Shown here: positions 60,972-64,000 of the stretch, piece by piece
How the letters are laid out: each line of letters opens with the position of its first letter
Numbering within the stretch: the stretch's first letter is position 1
From: Saccharothrix sp. S26
GTDB lineage: Bacteria; Actinomycetota; Actinomycetes; Mycobacteriales; Pseudonocardiaceae
Length of the DNA stretch: 64,000 bases
Assembly: GCF_021390395.1 (NCBI RefSeq)
Contig: NZ_JAJUWT010000001.1
Location: 124,001 to 188,000, forward strand
Direction: 5' to 3'
Translations under genes and position numbers: made by a program
The notes under the pieces: model-generated
What the model saw: the letters and a program-made list of their open reading frames with translations, nothing else
Database searches by the model: none
What the model was told of the DNA's origin: nothing

Positions 60972-61430
60972 TCAGGCCGCGAAGTGCCGCCGCGTGTCGG
61001 CCACCATCGACTCGAACACCAGCGCGTTGAGCCTGCCGCCGCCCTTGAGCGCGGGCTCGTAGGCGAACGTCCACGTCAGCCGGCACCCCTCGCCCGACCG
61101 CTCCACCAGGTAGTCCTCGCCGAAGCGCCGGAACACCGGCAGGTTCGACCGGTCCACCAGGAACGACTGCCGCCGCCCCTCCTCCCAGCGGATGAAGTGC
61201 TCGTACAGCCGCAGCACGCCCAGCACCGCGGCCGTCCGCGTCGTGCCCACCCCGAACGGGCGCGGCGAGGTGTACTCCACCGACGACAGCAGCCGGCACC
61301 ACCACAGCGGGTTGGAGGCGGCCAGTCCCCGCCAGACACGTTCGGGCGACACCGGCAGGTCCAGCACGTAGCTGTGGCGCTGCGGCGCGGAGTCGTAGAA
61401 GTCCACGTCGAACGGCTCCAGGCTTGGCAC
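60972..61430 (-). CDS. SRPBCC/START-like domain protein
   Basis: A 152-residue protein of the SRPBCC (Bet v1-like) superfamily: an opening strand SYVLDLPVSPERVWRGLAASNPLWWCRLL, a long central beta-sheet (SFLVDRSNLPVFRRFGEDYLVE, then CRLTWTFAYEP) and a C-terminal helix VFESMVADTRRHFAA. Such domains bind hydrophobic ligands in a deep pocket and include cyclases and lipid carriers. The start GTG 61430 lacks a strong site. It lies upstream of the iron box and diverges from geosmin synthase. Confidence 0.75.
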   Translation of the reverse strand: MPSLEPFDVDFYDSAPQRHSYVLDLPVSPERVWRGLAASNPLWWCRLLSSVEYTSPRPFGVGTTRTAAVLGVLRLYEHFIRWEEGRRQSFLVDRSNLPVFRRFGEDYLVERSGEGCRLTWTFAYEPALKGGGRLNALVFESMVADTRRHFAA

Positions 61431-61567
61431 GTCGTCCAGTGTGACGCCTGCGTGCCGGTTTCACCGCTCGTCGCCTCCGGGGCACCGCACCGACCCGACC
61501 GGCCGCCGCCGGCCCGACCGGCCGCCACCCAACGCCGCCGAACACCACCCAGAGCAGCACCGATTGA

Positions 61568-63895
<2,328 letters not shown>

Positions 63896-64000
63896 CACAA
63901 AGCCGACTGGATGCGGCCGGAATGCGCGGCGCACGTCGACGGCGTGCCCGTGCGGCTCGGTGACCAAGGCGCACCGCTGGGCTGAGCCTCGTTCGACGTG

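Overview
This 64 kb window has very high GC with strong third-position GC, many overlapping ATGA/GTGA gene junctions, GTG and apparently leaderless starts, an AfsR/SARP-type regulator, a CebR-type operator, an IdeR/DmdR-type iron box and a geosmin synthase. Together these point to a filamentous actinomycete, probably a Pseudonocardiales relative such as Saccharothrix, Actinosynnema or Lentzea. The genus is an inference. I see no rRNA, tRNA, CRISPR array, integrase or transposase.

Layout. (1) 1-6379: type I restriction-modification operon with two successive hsdM genes, one hsdS and one hsdR. (2) 6654-12576: a tight four-gene operon of TIR protein, KGGVGR-type ATPase with a TIR-like tail, winged-helix protein and a large double-ATPase ending in a HerA-like motor, followed convergently by another TIR-like gene (12624-13508). 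This looks like a defence island, and the operon is my best candidate for an undescribed system. (3) 13755-21442: small secreted peptide, XRE regulator, 982-residue AfsR-like regulator, von Willebrand A protein, and a deletion scar fusing the remains of a P-domain protease and a LuxR regulator, then RidA and HxlR genes. (4) 21636-31227: a secreted CBM2 glycosidase under a perfect CebR box, a flavodoxin-fold reductase with a divergent XRE repressor, a DHFR-like reductase, an ECF42-type sigma factor with its DGPF partner, a LacI-like protein without its DNA-binding domain, and a PadR/HAAS membrane pair.

(5) 31232-37526: galactoside island. A GH42 beta-galactosidase diverges from a sugar ABC importer (lipoprotein and two permeases) and a LacI regulator, and two near-identical operators lie between them. 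(6) 37534-40256: an ATP-grasp protein with no normal start codon and an unknown protein. (7) 40331-47551: a cluster with a GTP cyclohydrolase II variant, a PTPS-fold protein, glycosyltransferase, methyltransferase, flippase-like membrane protein, creatininase-family amidohydrolase, dehydrogenase, CDP-alcohol phosphatidyltransferase, DoxX-like protein and stand-alone RibD-C reductase. Three members match the first three steps of the archaeal FAPy route, so this may be a pathway to a pyrimidine- or pterin-derived (glyco)lipid. (8) 47627-55380: two-component system, DUF2306 and sulfatase-fold membrane proteins, a beta-lactamase-fold secreted hydrolase, a 134-nt long-hairpin element, a histidyl-tRNA synthetase-like gene and a Tat-signal SnoaL-like protein. 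(9) 55461-64000: a frameshifted HEAT-like gene, an iron-siderophore importer (ATPase, lipoprotein, fused permease) behind an iron box, an SRPBCC protein and geosmin synthase.
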